The notes under the pieces: generated by a model
The model's database searches: none
The model's input: only the letters and a program-made list of their open reading frames with translations
Told to the model about the DNA's origin: nothing
Position numbers and translations under genes: made by a program
Shown: piece after piece, positions 23,235 through 35,381 of the stretch
Position numbering within the stretch: the stretch's first letter is position 1
How the letters are laid out: the number at the start of each line of letters is the position of its first letter
DNA from: Plasmodiophora brassicae
Taxonomy: Eukaryota; Endomyxa: Phytomyxea; Phytomyxea; Plasmodiophorida
Reading direction: 5' to 3'
Assembly: GCA_036867785.1 (NCBI GenBank)
Contig: CP145418.1
Coordinates: 62,001 to 126,000, forward strand
DNA length: 64,000 nt

Positions 23235-24127
23235 TTATATACACAGTGTAAATAGATCGAGTACGGAACGGCCGCACTCGTGGTGGTGCTCTGGTCGTAC
23301 CGGCTGCTGACACGGATCAGGTAGCGGATTCGGCTGTCCAGCAGGGGACGCACGTCGGCGTCGTCGCGCCCGTTCGCGGTCGACGCACGAATCGCCCCTG
23401 CCCGTGTTCACGCACCGCTGGCAGGGCCGATTGCGATCGCACCGCAGCTTGTGTTTGCTGTTTGCCAGCCATTCGTCAGTGAGCGCCCACCATCCAGCAG
23501 CGGCACGATTACTGACCTGCAGTGGACGCAGGCAACCCTGGTGTTGTACCGAGCATGCTTGGGAACGCGGGCGGCGGCCGCTGCCACTGGATCCTTGACC
23601 AGGGACCCAGCAACGGGTATGTGACAACCTGTGGAGGCTGGTTGCCCTTGCCGTTCGACGTCAGGAGCAGGTTGGTGGGGTCGCTGAGGCACCGGCGCCT
23701 CGCATCGTGGAGCCGGGTCGGACGCCTGGCAGCACCGGGCACGCTTCGCAGGTCGAGGCTGCGTGATGGCGACCAGGGGATCCTTCGCGATCGTCGCGAT
23801 GCTACTGACGTCGTCCTCGGCGGCAGACGCCCGGTGACGCTTCCCGGCGCGCGATCTGCAGTCGACATTAGGGCACCGCGCATACAATGGGCGCTGGTCG
23901 CCGGGGACGTACGGCAGCACCGGATCGTCCAGCAGAAGCTCGGCCCAGTGCTCGGTCGGGTCCCCGGCTAGGCACAGGGCGAACGGCGTCATCGCGTAGT
24001 CGAGGAGGCGCACCGGGGACGGGTCCCGGATGGGCGCGCGCAACGCGTCCATCGTCATCAGGTCGTCGAGGCCAGGCAGGCGCACCCAGACGAGCAGGTC
24101 GTCGTCCTGGATGCACTCGCTCGACAT
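23235..24127 (-). CDS. Protein with C-terminal Zn2Cys6 binuclear cluster (277 aa)
   Basis: Exons 24127-23517 and 23457-23235 (minus strand) flank a 59-nt intron that cuts inside the zinc motif. Spliced, it reads ACVHCSKHKLRCDRNRPCQRC followed eight residues later by the sixth Cys: C-x2-C-x6-C-x5-C-x2-C-x8-C, the fungal Gal4-type cluster, then a basic linker (RERARRRRRA). This fold binds DNA as a dimer at CGG half-sites in known members. The first ~190 residues are acidic and hydrophobic (MSSECIQDDDLLVWVRLPGL), possibly an activation region. The cluster is near the C-terminus rather than the usual N-terminus, and no long coiled coil follows. Likely a nuclear transcription regulator; targets unknown. 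Confidence 0.75.
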
Positions 24128-24308
24128 CGTGTCTTAAACAACTACTGTTACCGGACAGTCGGCCGGCCGGTACCTGAATATCTACGCGTGCCAGACCCGT
24201 ACCCTAACGGCCCGGCCGAACCCCAGCGGCAGTCCAGCGAACGTTCGCCCGGTGGAGGGGGGCGCCATCCTGATGACCTATATTCATATACGTATGGTGC
24301 TGCGTCGT

Positions 24309-27300
24309 CTACGATGGAGGTGACGCGGGCTCCAGCCTGATGCTGCGACTCGTCGAGCGCGTCGGGGACGGGCCCCGGGCGCCAGGCAGCGACCTGTCGA
24401 TCGAGGGCGACGCCGCCGACGACTGCGACACGATCGTCATCGACGGCGCCGATGGCAGATGCGCCGACGACCGCCGTCGTAGGAAACCGAAGCCGTCGTT
24501 CGCCGCCCAGTTCGTGTGCCGGGCGCCGGCCGCTGTCGGCGACGCCATCGGTGTGCTCTGCGATCGCGCTTAGGGGGGGCCCTTGCAGGGGGATTACACG
24601 ATGGCGCTGCCGAACATCCTTCCTTACCGGCGTGCTGGTCATTCCGCTGCTGTGCTGCCGGTACAGAGCCGGATAGAGCATGGAGGGGGCGCGGTGCAAG
24701 GTCGGGCGCGGCGACTCGGACGGGGGCTTGGGCGGCGCGGGCGTTTCGCCAGGCGGCCCCCGGCTGGAGATGAGCGACAGGCGCCGCGAGTGCTGCCAGT
24801 ACAGCTGGCGTCGTCTGCGAGCCCATTCGCCGCTCCAGGTGAACTCCTGGATCTCCTGCTCCGACTGGCGAGCCGGCGACGGCGACCCGGGCGGCGCGCC
24901 CGCCGCACCCAGGTCAGGCGCGTTCGTTCGCGCGGGCCGGACAGGAGAGAACGCGGGCGCTGGCGTTGGCGAAATGGGTCTAGGCGCTGCTGACGGCGGT
25001 CCTGGAGGCGGGAGGGAACCGGGTGCCGGTGGAAGTGAGGGCTGCCGAGATGCGACAGGCGACGCTGATCGGCTGCCCGCGATGTCGTCATCACCGGCTG
25101 CGTTCAGCCAGGGCACGCAAGCGTGTGAGCCGCACGTGCGCTGCAGAACGACTTCAACGCATCGGATCGTTTCGGGGCGCAGCGCAGGATGGCTGTCCTG
25201 CAGGTCCAGCAGCGTCTGCACGAGGGTTAAGCCTTGCGGCCCGCGAATCTGAGCGCACGTCCAGTCCAGATGCGTCAGGACGCTGCCCAGCAGCACCAGC
25301 ACGTGCCGCTGCAGGTCCACAGGGCCGTCGCGAAGCATGTCCGTCCAGATGGCTATCGGCCTCGCGTCCCCGTAATGCCTAGACACGACCCCGTGTTAAC
25401 GTATCTCGACAACGGCCGCAATCGTCCCGACACGTACTTCATCCACTGGGCCATCGGGGGACCGACAGCCTCGCTCAGCGAATCTAGTCGGCCTCTTTCG
25501 TACGCCGCCATCACAACGCCCATGTCGGGATTCGCCTGCTCGCACGCGCGGCGTACGCCCCGAATGGCGGCGACCGAGGCCGGCCCACCAGTGCCCTGCT
25601 CCAGCCATGGAAGCAGGGCAGCGACGTTCACGAGGATTCGGGAATCGGATGGGTCGATGAATGCCCCGAACGTTGACGCTGTCAGGCGTGAAAGTAGCAC
25701 CCACGCGGGCTGTCTGGTAACCTGAGCACACAATGTCAGGGACGGCCGTAAACACCAGACGAGCATCCCTAACCTCCCGGCTGAGCCCACGAAGCACGAG
25801 AGGTTGCAGGCCGGAGAAGGGCGCCGGTCGCATACGCATGATGGCAATACGGACGGCCTGGTCGTCCACCTCAATCTTGTCCAGGACGAGGATGAGGAGC
25901 GACGCCGCGTGAACAAACACATGCCCCGGTGATGCGTCATTGCCGATCAAGTCGACGCATCTCCAGAGTAACGCGGGGAAGGCTCCAAGCCCACGTGCGT
26001 CGGCCTTCGGCAAACGGTCGCACGTGACGACGAGCGTAGCGAGGATATCGCTGACGACGTCGTCGACAACGCTCAGTGCGGGTTCCAGCTCCTTGACGCA
26101 GGCATGCAACTCAGGGACGTCCATGGTGTCCGTCAGGATGCGGCAGATCTGATAGGACCTTGACGATATCAGTGGGGATCGCGCCCGGAACCGCGTCGCC
26201 CAGCGCAGGGCGTGCCGAGCCCATTGCCGTGCAACGACGCCGTTCCGGTCGACATCGCACAGGCGGACCAGACTCTCGACGACGGATGCCATGGCGTCCG
26301 CCGACCGCAACGTCAGGTTGCTCTCGCTGATCATCTCGCGAGGCCATGGCGCCTTGCCTTCCGTTGACATCAGCTTGTCCATCAGGCGACGAGCGTCACT
26401 ACGCCGCGCGACACGTCGGCGGTGTTCATCCTATGCGTATATTCATCGGCAGGTGCACAACGAACCATCAACATGCAACAGCGCACCTCGTTGACGCGAT
26501 TGCTATCGGCATCGGCATCGGGCATGCCGCGGAAACTGACAGCATGGATCAGGTTGACAAGAATGAACTTGGCACTGTCGCGAATGGCGAACACGTCGTG
26601 GTCGAGAGCAATCAAGGCCACGTGGATCATGAACATGATGTGCGACTGGAACGGCGACAGTACACTGGGGTCCATTTCGTAGGCGACTTCGACCAGCAGC
26701 ATCAGGGCAACAGCGGAGCTGGACGGCTTGCCCATAGGAACCGTGGATGCCCTGACTGGAGATTTCTTCCTCTGTCCAGGTCGATGACCAGCATACGCGC
26801 CTCCAACCTACGAGTCCACCACGGGTGAGTACGCCGATAGGGACGAGTGCCTCATCAGTCCAAAGCGACCTCGGATGGTGGGTACAGGTGATGGACAGGG
26901 TAGCGCTTCTCGGAAGACGGCTGCTGATCCAGCCGTTGCAATGTCGCGTGTAGTAAGCCGACTTCATCAACGAATGGCGCCGATGCTGCCGCAGCGGGCA
27001 GAACGTGACCAAGAACGGGATCAGGGTCATCTTCGATTTCGGCAATCATCGTTTGAATCGTTTCCGTCGGTGCCACTCTTGACAGGTACAGGGCGATTCG
27101 CTTGGACGTGTCGATGACGAGCCTGGACCCGGCGTCGTTTTCGTTAATGTCGATGAGACTGCATTTCAGGACCAGGAATCGGAGCGTGACGATGACGTTG
27201 GAGGGTACGGTCCTTGCCAGTTCTCTCCAGATCGACTGCAATTCAACTGCGAAATGTGTCCCTATGCACATACGTTCAGAAACGCACGTCGACAATGGAC

Positions 27301-30300
27301 GCGCGCTGCATTACCATGTTCGACAGACACGCGAAACAGCAGTTCCAGGATGTTGTTGCCCAGAGGACCCGCCAGGTCAATGCCGTGTATCCATGGCTGC
27401 CCGTAGCGTAGCATGATGAGCTTGTCCATCGACGGCACTGCCGGCAGGTATCGCGAGAGAGTAGCGACGAACTCGCTGCGGCAATCGGCGTACTCGTGGG
27501 CAAGGCGCGACGATATTTCAACCTGGGCCTGCAAATACGAATCTTGCAGACGAGACGTAACGATCATGTGCGGGGCATGGCGACCGGAAACACGGCCAGG
27601 GCGCTGTTCGAACAAACGGTCAGACGCCATGCAAATGCGATGCGGAACGTCGAACGTCAAATACCTTCTCCGCCAGCACGGGTATCATGTCCAGAGCCAT
27701 CGACCGGACCGTGAACGACGAATCGCCCAGTTTGTACACGACCAAATGGACTAGCTCGGGCAGCGGGATCCTCGCACGGATGTCGTTCATCCAGAATTCG
27801 CCCAGGACAAGGAAGTACCGCCTCGCAACGATGGAATCGCCGCCGTAGCAATTCGCCAGGTAATGAGTAACCAGAGCCGGCGACGTGCATGACGTGAGAA
27901 GATTGTGCAGCGCCAGAGAGCCGACATCGCGAATGTCCAGCCGGGGATTCCGTAAAGCGCTATGCACCCATGGGAAAACGACCTGTGCACTGGCGCGGTT
28001 AGTCTGAGGCGAACGGAAGGAAGCGTACAGGTACTGACCGCGTCCGGGATAGCACCGTCGGCTTCAAAGTAGGGCCCCAGCAGGAGTGCAGCCATTGCCG
28101 CCAACGTAGTCGCATCCTGTCCTCTCCCGATTCGTGCTAGAGTTGTGAACGTCGAGACGCGTAGGGCGTGGTCCAGAGGACGGCTGCTGGGAGCTGCATA
28201 ACACTGCCCAGCAATCCGTTCGACGACGACCGAAAAGTGCTGAAGCTCTGCACCGCAACCCAATGCGTGCCTCTCAAGTTGCATTCTGGTGCGTTCGATC
28301 CAAGCCGTAAACCGCATTCGCAGGGTGTCGTTGTCGTGGAGAAGCTCCGACGTGACGCCCTCGGCGAGGAGACTGTGGACATGGGCGCATCGAAGGCGCA
28401 CTTCAGGACCGTCAGCATCGCCGGCACCCAAACTGCCCAGAACGACGTCGATGTTGTCGGGAGCGACATTGCCAAGCGCTGTCGTACAGATCGCCGCCAG
28501 CAACGACGAAGACGATGACGATCGCACGACCTGAATGGTGGCCTCGATGCAATACCGTGTCGGGCGGGTTGCCAAAGCCAGAATGCCAATGTTACGCTGC
28601 TGCCAGATTGTCGAAGACGAATTCGCGGCGCCTGCCTTGGACTTGCCCATGATCAAGTTTGTCAGTCGTAGAGCGGCCTCGGCACCGGCGACACGAATGC
28701 CGTCACCGCCAACGAGGGAGCGTGCGACCTCGGCCAATATCAACGACCACCTGTCCTGGTCGCGGGCGCAGGTCGCCGCGTGGATAACGCGGATCGCTGA
28801 TGAGCGCTCACACAGGGCAATGACCGCGCTGCGATCAGCAACGGCACATGCCTGATCTGTCGATTCGGAGCAGGCGGCAACACCCTCCAGTTCTGGCAGA
28901 GATCGACGGCTCGCTGCAGCAACGATCGCATCCTCGTGAGATTCGATCAATTCGATGGCCGAAAGCCTGATTCGACGCCGCCCTTCGTATGCCTGCACGC
29001 AGCATATACCACTCAGATACGCTTGATAACAACGGCGCTTGGCGCACTAACCGAGGGCGATTGCGCCTGGATTTGTTCCACGACGTCGTCATCATCATCG
29101 TCACCGACTTCGACACCGAGGTCGTCACCAACGGCGCCCTCCGTTTGACGTCGGACACTGTCCAGGATACGGAGGCACGTCAGACGAACGCGCGGGGATG
29201 ACGAGGTCAGCCAGAGCAACGCGGAGCCCTCGACGTTGGGCCCCGCGGGCCGGTTGGCCTTCTCGGCGATTCGCGCAACGACGTCGAGCAGGTGCAGTGC
29301 AACGGCAACGCAGCCGATCGGCACCTCACTCAGCAAGTAATCCGCCAGCCGCGATATGAATCGGACGCGCAAGTCGTCGTCGTCACCAGCATGAATGTGA
29401 TCGACAACAAAGGCGGCCGCGGCACGTACACCTGGATTCACGTGGATCAGGGCCTGGCAGATCATGCGCAGTAGATCGGCATCGGGAACGGTGGGCGCCC
29501 CAACGAATGGCAACGCAGACAATGCGAACCTGTACACGACGATCGGCAATGTCACTGATTCCACATTGGTCGACGGCAACGACGCTGGGGACGTGCAGTG
29601 AAAGCAATCGTCCCCGGCGATAACAGCGTCAGACGACATGGCAGCGGTCGCCGATTTCTCAGCATGCTCGTCGGTTAGCAAAGTCTCCCCGACTAGCGAG
29701 TGACAGCGCACGAGGATCTGCCCGAGCCTAGCCCCGATATGGTCCGCGCAGGCACCGAGATCGGCGGCGCGGAACGTCTGCAACTTCTGCAGGCGGTCGT
29801 CGATGGCGTCTAGCGTCGTCGGAATTGATGGCCCGACCTGCAGGCGGAACCCGGGTGGGACAAGCGTCCCTATTGTTGACGTGAACAAACGCATCCGTTG
29901 CTCCCCACGATCAAAGATAGCGATCAGGGCGCGTAACGCCAGCTGCACGTACTCGTTGATGCAGTCCGTACCCGCCATCGTCAGCATCCGAACTATAACC
30001 TGACGATAGGATCGGTTACCGGAAGTGTTCTTGCCGATGTCGCTAGACGTACCTCTTCTAGGCAGTAGTCGAACTTGCCCTCGGCTACAGTCAGGATCAG
30101 GGCCACCATGCCATCGTGTTCCATCTGGTGCGTTCCGTCTGCATAAGGCAGCCGACGATGAGCGCCGAATAGGACCCGCCGAACGACAGTGTCCAGGTTG
30201 TTGCTCGTGGCATTCTTCCGAAACGCAACCTGCTCAAGGTAGACATGCAACAACCGCTGCATGCACGCCAAGGCGATCAGCCTCGTGTCCCGCTCGTCAT

Positions 30301-31442
30301 AAAAGGCAATGAGCGCCTCGAGCAGGACGCCGAAGTTCGTGATGAAATGCTCGGGCTCGCAAACGCACAGGACGACTGTCATCAACGGATACACGATAGG
30401 CCGCTGGCGAGGTTTGCGCGCTCGTCGGCGAACATCAACGTAGATGTGCGTCATCAGCGCGTACCACTTCGTGAGGGTGACCGAGGTTATCGGCGGCTGA
30501 ACCTGTCCGAAGGCGTCGTTAAAATGACGTGGACGCGCGTACGAAGCCTGAGCGGTGTACCGCGAGTGGGTAGAGAATCGCAGTTAGCGCTTCAGTGACA
30601 GCATCGCGAACAGCAGGGCGTTGCGTCGCCTCCATCAATCGTAGGAGAGCGCGAACGACATCCATCGATTGCTCGACGGCATCCTCGGTTTCCAGCGACA
30701 GCTGGACGGCCCGAAGTCCACGAACAAGCTGAACGGCGACATGTGTATCCTCCCGGTCGATATCGCCAAGGAACGCGCGAATCGTCGCATTGAGCCTCGT
30801 TTGGGACAGGTGCCCGATCAGCAGGGTCCACAGGTCGAGCAGGTAAGCAGGACGTCCTGTCGGAAGCGCCATGTCCGAACAGGAAAACCATTGCACGACG
30901 AGCGGGCGCGACTGAGCCAGGTGTTCAAGTCTTTGTGCTTCCCTGCCACCAAATGTGGGCTAACTGTGTCCGGACCTGCACCGGCATCGGACGACGTACC
31001 TTCGCATGTGCTCGATGGCGGCGCCCTCGACATGAACAGCGAACGATTCGTCGATGGGCCCATCATACCGTGACAGAGCAGCAATGCATGCCTCGGCAAA
31101 CACGATATCGACGGCAGAATGGACCTGGGCTGATGCCGACTCGGCTAGCAGCAGAGAGTGGCGCTCGTTCCTCCACCGTTGCAACGCCCGCAGGATGCCA
31201 TGCACGCAATGTTCACACAGCTGAGATACAGTCTGCAGCAGAATATCGATTGGCGTATCGGGCGGGAACGCCACAGGCTGATTCGCGGCAAGTGCGGCCA
31301 GATGGGAGACGCGTGCGGATCCGACCCGATCCAGATCGGCCATGACCCGACGCGTCACGACCTGGCATGGACACGCTGGCCTAGGGTCGACGTTCGCCCT
31401 CCTGCGATGCTGACGACGATGTGATCGGGGCGAAGACGCCAT
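24309..31442 (-). CDS. Furry/Mor2/Tao3 (PAG1) family scaffold (2161 aa)
   Basis: Thirteen minus-strand exons join in frame: 31442-31000, 30942-30543, 30502-30053, 29999-29052, 28992-28039, 28003-27665, 27603-27315, 27261-26870, 26807-26487, 26430-25722, 25678-25438, 25378-24628, 24557-24309. The chain is helical-repeat throughout. Regions typical of the family are RPIVYPLMTVVLCVCEPEHF with LIALACMQRLLHVYLEQ (N-terminal third), SRLAHEYADCRSEF, ALMLLVEVAYEMDP with FILVNLIHAVSF, and ARHALRWATRFRARSPLISS with RSYQICRILTD (C-terminal third). Known members activate NDR/LATS-type kinases in polarised growth and cell shape. The last ~250 residues are Ser/Pro-rich. Several introns are only 35-46 nt. 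The final exon assumes a GTAAGG donor at 24627; reading through would instead end at 24148. Confidence 0.78.
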
Positions 31443-31686
31443 CGTGACGACGATGTCACCCCCTTCCCCCTCTCCCAAAATACGTTATGACACGACAGCC
31501 ATGGGACGGGATCATTTCTGTACGGCAGTCGGGGGCAGTCACAGGACCCATCGACCACCGCTCTGCAACGGCAAAGTGGGCCTGTCTGGCAGGCGGCTCG
31601 ATAGACGACGACAATGGTGTATTCGGGTCTGCCGGCCATCTGCGAATCAATACTTTAAGGGCATTGTATGGAGCTAAAACCTTCTC
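31443..31686. other. Intergenic, Furry promoter region
   Basis: 244 bases lie between the Furry-like gene start and the end of the Fic gene, both on the minus strand. No motif stands out. Confidence 0.3.
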
Positions 31687-32395
31687 CTACGACATTCGTT
31701 CCGAAAGAACCAGTTCCATGACCTCTTCGAACGTGAGGACTTTGTGGTTCGAGCGGAACACGGGAGGGCATCCGTACGACTTCAGGATCATGTTGCCCAG
31801 GACGCGCCCTATCCGACCGTTGCCATCCTCGAACGGGTGGATGAAGCAGACGATAACGTTGAACACGTAGAAAGCGTGTAGAACGGGTGGCATCGATTTC
31901 GAGTCACCCCGTAATTCGTTCTCGAACATTCGGATGAGCTCGGGGACCTGGGACAACCTGACTTAGAAGACACCCGCCGACAGGGCCAAAGCAGTCTGAC
32001 CTCCTCAGCCGGCGCAAACACGCGATAGAACTTGTAGAACATGTGCGACCCGACGGCCAGCGTCTGCCTGAACTCGCCTCTCGTCGTATCCTCTTCGAGC
32101 TGTAGACATCGGTGCATTTTACGCAGCGTGTCGCATGTCACAAGCTCGCTCGGTTCCATGGCTCTCAGCATGTCGCTTCCAAGTTCCGCCAGCGCGTCGC
32201 TCTCATTAGCTGGTTCTGGAGCCGGAGGTCCTGCGAACCCGAAGAACCCGCGTGTCCGGGAGCTGTTCCATGGCGACACCGGACGATGGGACCCAGCAGC
32301 GTCGAACACCTCCCCGGATGACAGGCTCAGTCGAGCGCGATCAGGAACGGGTGGGCACCCACTCTCCAGTTGCTCGCGATGAGGAGATTGCGCAT
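31687..32395 (-). CDS. Fic-domain protein, predicted AMPylase/adenylyltransferase (200 aa)
   Basis: Three minus-strand exons, 32395-32363, 32309-32001 and 31947-31687, give 200 residues. The active-site loop is complete: HPFEDGNGRIGR, with the catalytic His at the start, matching HPFx(D/E)GNGRxxR. Upstream are the usual Fic helices: LRKMHRCLQ and GEFRQTLAVGSHMFYKF. Fic enzymes transfer AMP or other phosphate groups onto Ser, Thr or Tyr of target proteins. No clear inhibitory (S/T)xxxE(G/N) helix was identified. The proposed start lies only nine bases after the stop of the ankyrin-GAF gene on the same strand, so this may instead be the C-terminal part of one larger protein. The first 33-nt exon is the weakest part of the model; the Fic core is firm. 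Confidence 0.8.
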
Positions 32396-32404
32396 ACAGT
32401 GAAT

Positions 32405-35088
32405 CTACAACGAAAGGGTCAGTTTCTGTGGGGGCAGATGAATGTCGTGCGGCAGACAAAGGTTCGCCTTTAGCGCCGCAATATGTGAGAATACAGGGCT
32501 TCGTGGCTTGCCGGGGCCGAAATACGGGACGTTGAAAGTGTCTTGCAACTTCTTCAGCGCGTGCTCGGCCTGAGACCGTATCGGGCTCTCAGAATCCTAC
32601 AGCAATTCAACGTCAATTTTCCTTCACGTTCAAATGATGCATTATCGTCTTACCAGCAACGGGGATACAGTGTAGAGAAAGTGGAATATATGAAGCAGCT
32701 TTGGGCGCAAGGCGTCGCATGCGACGATATGATCAACAACCCATAAAAGAAAGGGCATTGCTGCTTTGTGGTCCTCACTAGTCATGGACAGACCCCAAGA
32801 GGAGAACTGTTCCCAGACATTCAGCTCAACGAGTAGCTGGACGATGAAAGGCAGGTTGGCGACTACAGACGACGAGGTATTCGTAGGCGAGCCAATCACA
32901 TCAGAGTCGTGCCCAAGGACCCGCGATATTGTAGACAGGAACCCGGTCCGCGACACTTCGCCGTCTTGTAGCTGTGCACACGCAACGAGCAACTCAGCCG
33001 TCATAGAAAGGATCCCGACTGCTTCCGAGAGCACTTTCTCGTTTCGCGGCCTCGGCTGGTCATCCTATAGCATAGTATTAGAACACGGAATGGCTCGCAC
33101 ACGACATATGACCCACAAGGAATACTACGTAGGCAATAGCTTGATCATTGTCTGAAACGCGAACGGGCAGTGCGAGCGCTGACAGCAAACCAGCTGCACG
33201 AGCCATTGGCGCACAGAAGAAGGCTGTTTGACTGATCTCTGACAGGTTCTCGATCCAAACAGGTTTTCCTGAAAACCCGTTATGCGATGACACGAGCGGC
33301 CGAGCGGGACACTAACCGGTGCGGATAGGAACACCGGAGAAGAAAACAGAGCCTTCGATCAGAAGGGATAGGCTCGACAAGCGGAATCGATAGATGCTCG
33401 ACGTCTGAACATCGTCACGGGAGTAGGATGCAACGGCGCAGCACTGCAGCGCTAGACGAGACGGGTTCGCGAACCAGACCTCGCCATATGCCCACTTCCG
33501 TGCAGTGGCGATATGGCGCAAAGCGAGTTTCAGGGCCACATGAACTAACATGCGGACGCACTCAGTGTCAAGCCACGCCTGCCATGAGTAGATGCCGCCG
33601 ACCTAAGTTGCGACGCTGACCGAAACGGATACAGCACGGCGCGTCACCATCCAGCTCCATCAGATTTCCCTTCGGGTCATCAAGTGGTGTTGGCTCACGA
33701 AGGGTGGATTTGTTCTCCGGATCAAGGGTCTCAACGATTTCAAGTAAGTTTCGACGGGCGGCTTCATGGTGCGGATCAGCTCCCCAGCTGTTACATACGG
33801 TCAACAGAGAGCAGGTAAGAGGACGATGCACGAAGCTCCAACCGGTCCACAGCATCGGGTTTCGCTCCACGCTCAAGCAAGAACAAAACCAGCTCCTTGT
33901 TTCCTAAACAACAATGTGACCTCAGCTGACGCCATCAGGGGCACCACCGGCTGTCCTGACCACTTGCGGCCGCAAGATGCAGAGGAGTTCGCCCATCGTA
34001 ATCGGTTCCATTAACATCGACATGGTCGTTATCAACCAGGTGACGCACGGCAGGTAGGTCGCCCGATCCGCAGGCGGCAATCAATTGGTACAGCACAGCT
34101 TTACGTTGAACGTCGCCGAGCATGGCACCTTTCTCTTCAAGGTAGCGAACGACATCTTGACAATCGTTCGCTATAGCCGCTTGCAGCGGAGTGATCCCGA
34201 AACGGTCGACAACGTCAACGGGAACGCAGGCCCGTTCAACCAGAAACTTGCAGACGAGCATGTTCCCGCTGGCAGCAGCAGCGTGCAACGGCGTTCTAAG
34301 GTCGTAGTCACCGAGCGTCAGGTCGGCGCCGCGACACGCCAACGCTTCGAGATCACCTACAGAAAGACACAATTTACGGGCGGGTTCAAATCCGTTCCGG
34401 AACGCTCTGAGACTGTACCTAAGCGACCTTGTTCGGCCAGTGAGCACAGTTTAACAGCCAGGTCCGTTCTGGACACCATCGACACGTGCTGAGCGCCATG
34501 TGCAACGAGGTATTCGGCAACATTGAAATGGCCATTGTTGATGGCGCAGAACAGCGGCGTATATCCCCATAGGTCCTGCGCGTTGATGTCGCCGTTCTGT
34601 TCAATGAGAAATTCCACCACCCGTAATCGCCCATAAGCAGCCGCCAAGTGCAGAATCGTCCTCTGTTCGTTGTCGCGCTGCCAGACGTCCGTCCCTGTCA
34701 GCATCAACCATTCAATGGTTTCCAGGTCGCCCTTAGCGGCGGCAGCGAAAAGCCGATCGAGTTGCATCGATCGAATCGCCTCATCGGCGAGGTTCGTCGT
34801 CGACGCCGACGATGACAACGTCCTCGCGGTTCGCAAACTACGTTCGGACAGGGCGAAGGCCGTTGCAGATGGCACCATAGAGACTTGGCCCGGCGATCCA
34901 GGGTAGAAATGGTGATCGCAGCGCGGGGCGACCACGCCCCGCTGTCGCTGCCGATTACAGAACGCGCAGTTGGCGTCGACGTCGTTGCCGAACGAGGCGA
35001 TCCGGTGGGCGGCCACCGGCGATATCGATCGCGATGCGCTGGCCCCGGACCTGGATCCGGCCGAGGCCCCGGTCGAGTTGCGCCTCAT
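32405..35088 (-). CDS. Ankyrin-repeat plus GAF-like protein (759 aa)
   Basis: Eight minus-strand exons join in frame: 35088-34428, 34356-33961, 33903-33843, 33787-33621, 33544-33348, 33311-33117, 33064-32654, 32596-32405. After a Ser/Arg-rich N-terminus come about six ankyrin repeats (for example RTILHLAAAYGRLRVVEFLI, TPLHAAAASGNMLVCKFLVE, TPLHLAAASGNKELVLFLLE). Next is a GAF-like sensor domain: KWAYGEVWF, NGFSGKPVWIENL, MARAAGLLSALALPV and AIAYVVFL. The final ~200 residues are helical with no match recognised. GAF domains bind cyclic nucleotides, tetrapyrroles or act as dimer modules; no chromophore Cys was identified. Two introns (38 and 42 nt) are very short. It is adjacent to a Fic domain and may be fused to it. 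Confidence 0.72.
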
Positions 35089-35381
35089 GACGTCTGGGCG
35101 ACGACGGCGGCGGCGCGTCGCAGCAGGCGAGCGTCGGGGATCAGTCCGACTGCCCAGGCAGACACGGCATGCCCCACGCACCCAAAACGACGACGCGACT
35201 CGTACGGGATGATCAACAGCGCAAGTGGGCCCAGCCAAGCCCCAACTCCCGGACAGGCGTCAACAATTGGCGGTCGACAGCGCCGAACGACGTTGAGGTT
35301 CCGCCGGCATGCGCTATTTTTGGTTGCTCGTCGCGTTTGGCCGAATGCCGTACAGGCCAGGGGGAAGACGCGCATCGTTTA

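Noticed and set aside
24148-24308. Alternative 3' end of the Furry-family gene by reading through the GTAAGG donor at 24627
   Set aside because: The unspliced continuation looks like shadow sequence, while splicing gives a Ser/Pro-rich tail in phase; transcript data could reverse this.
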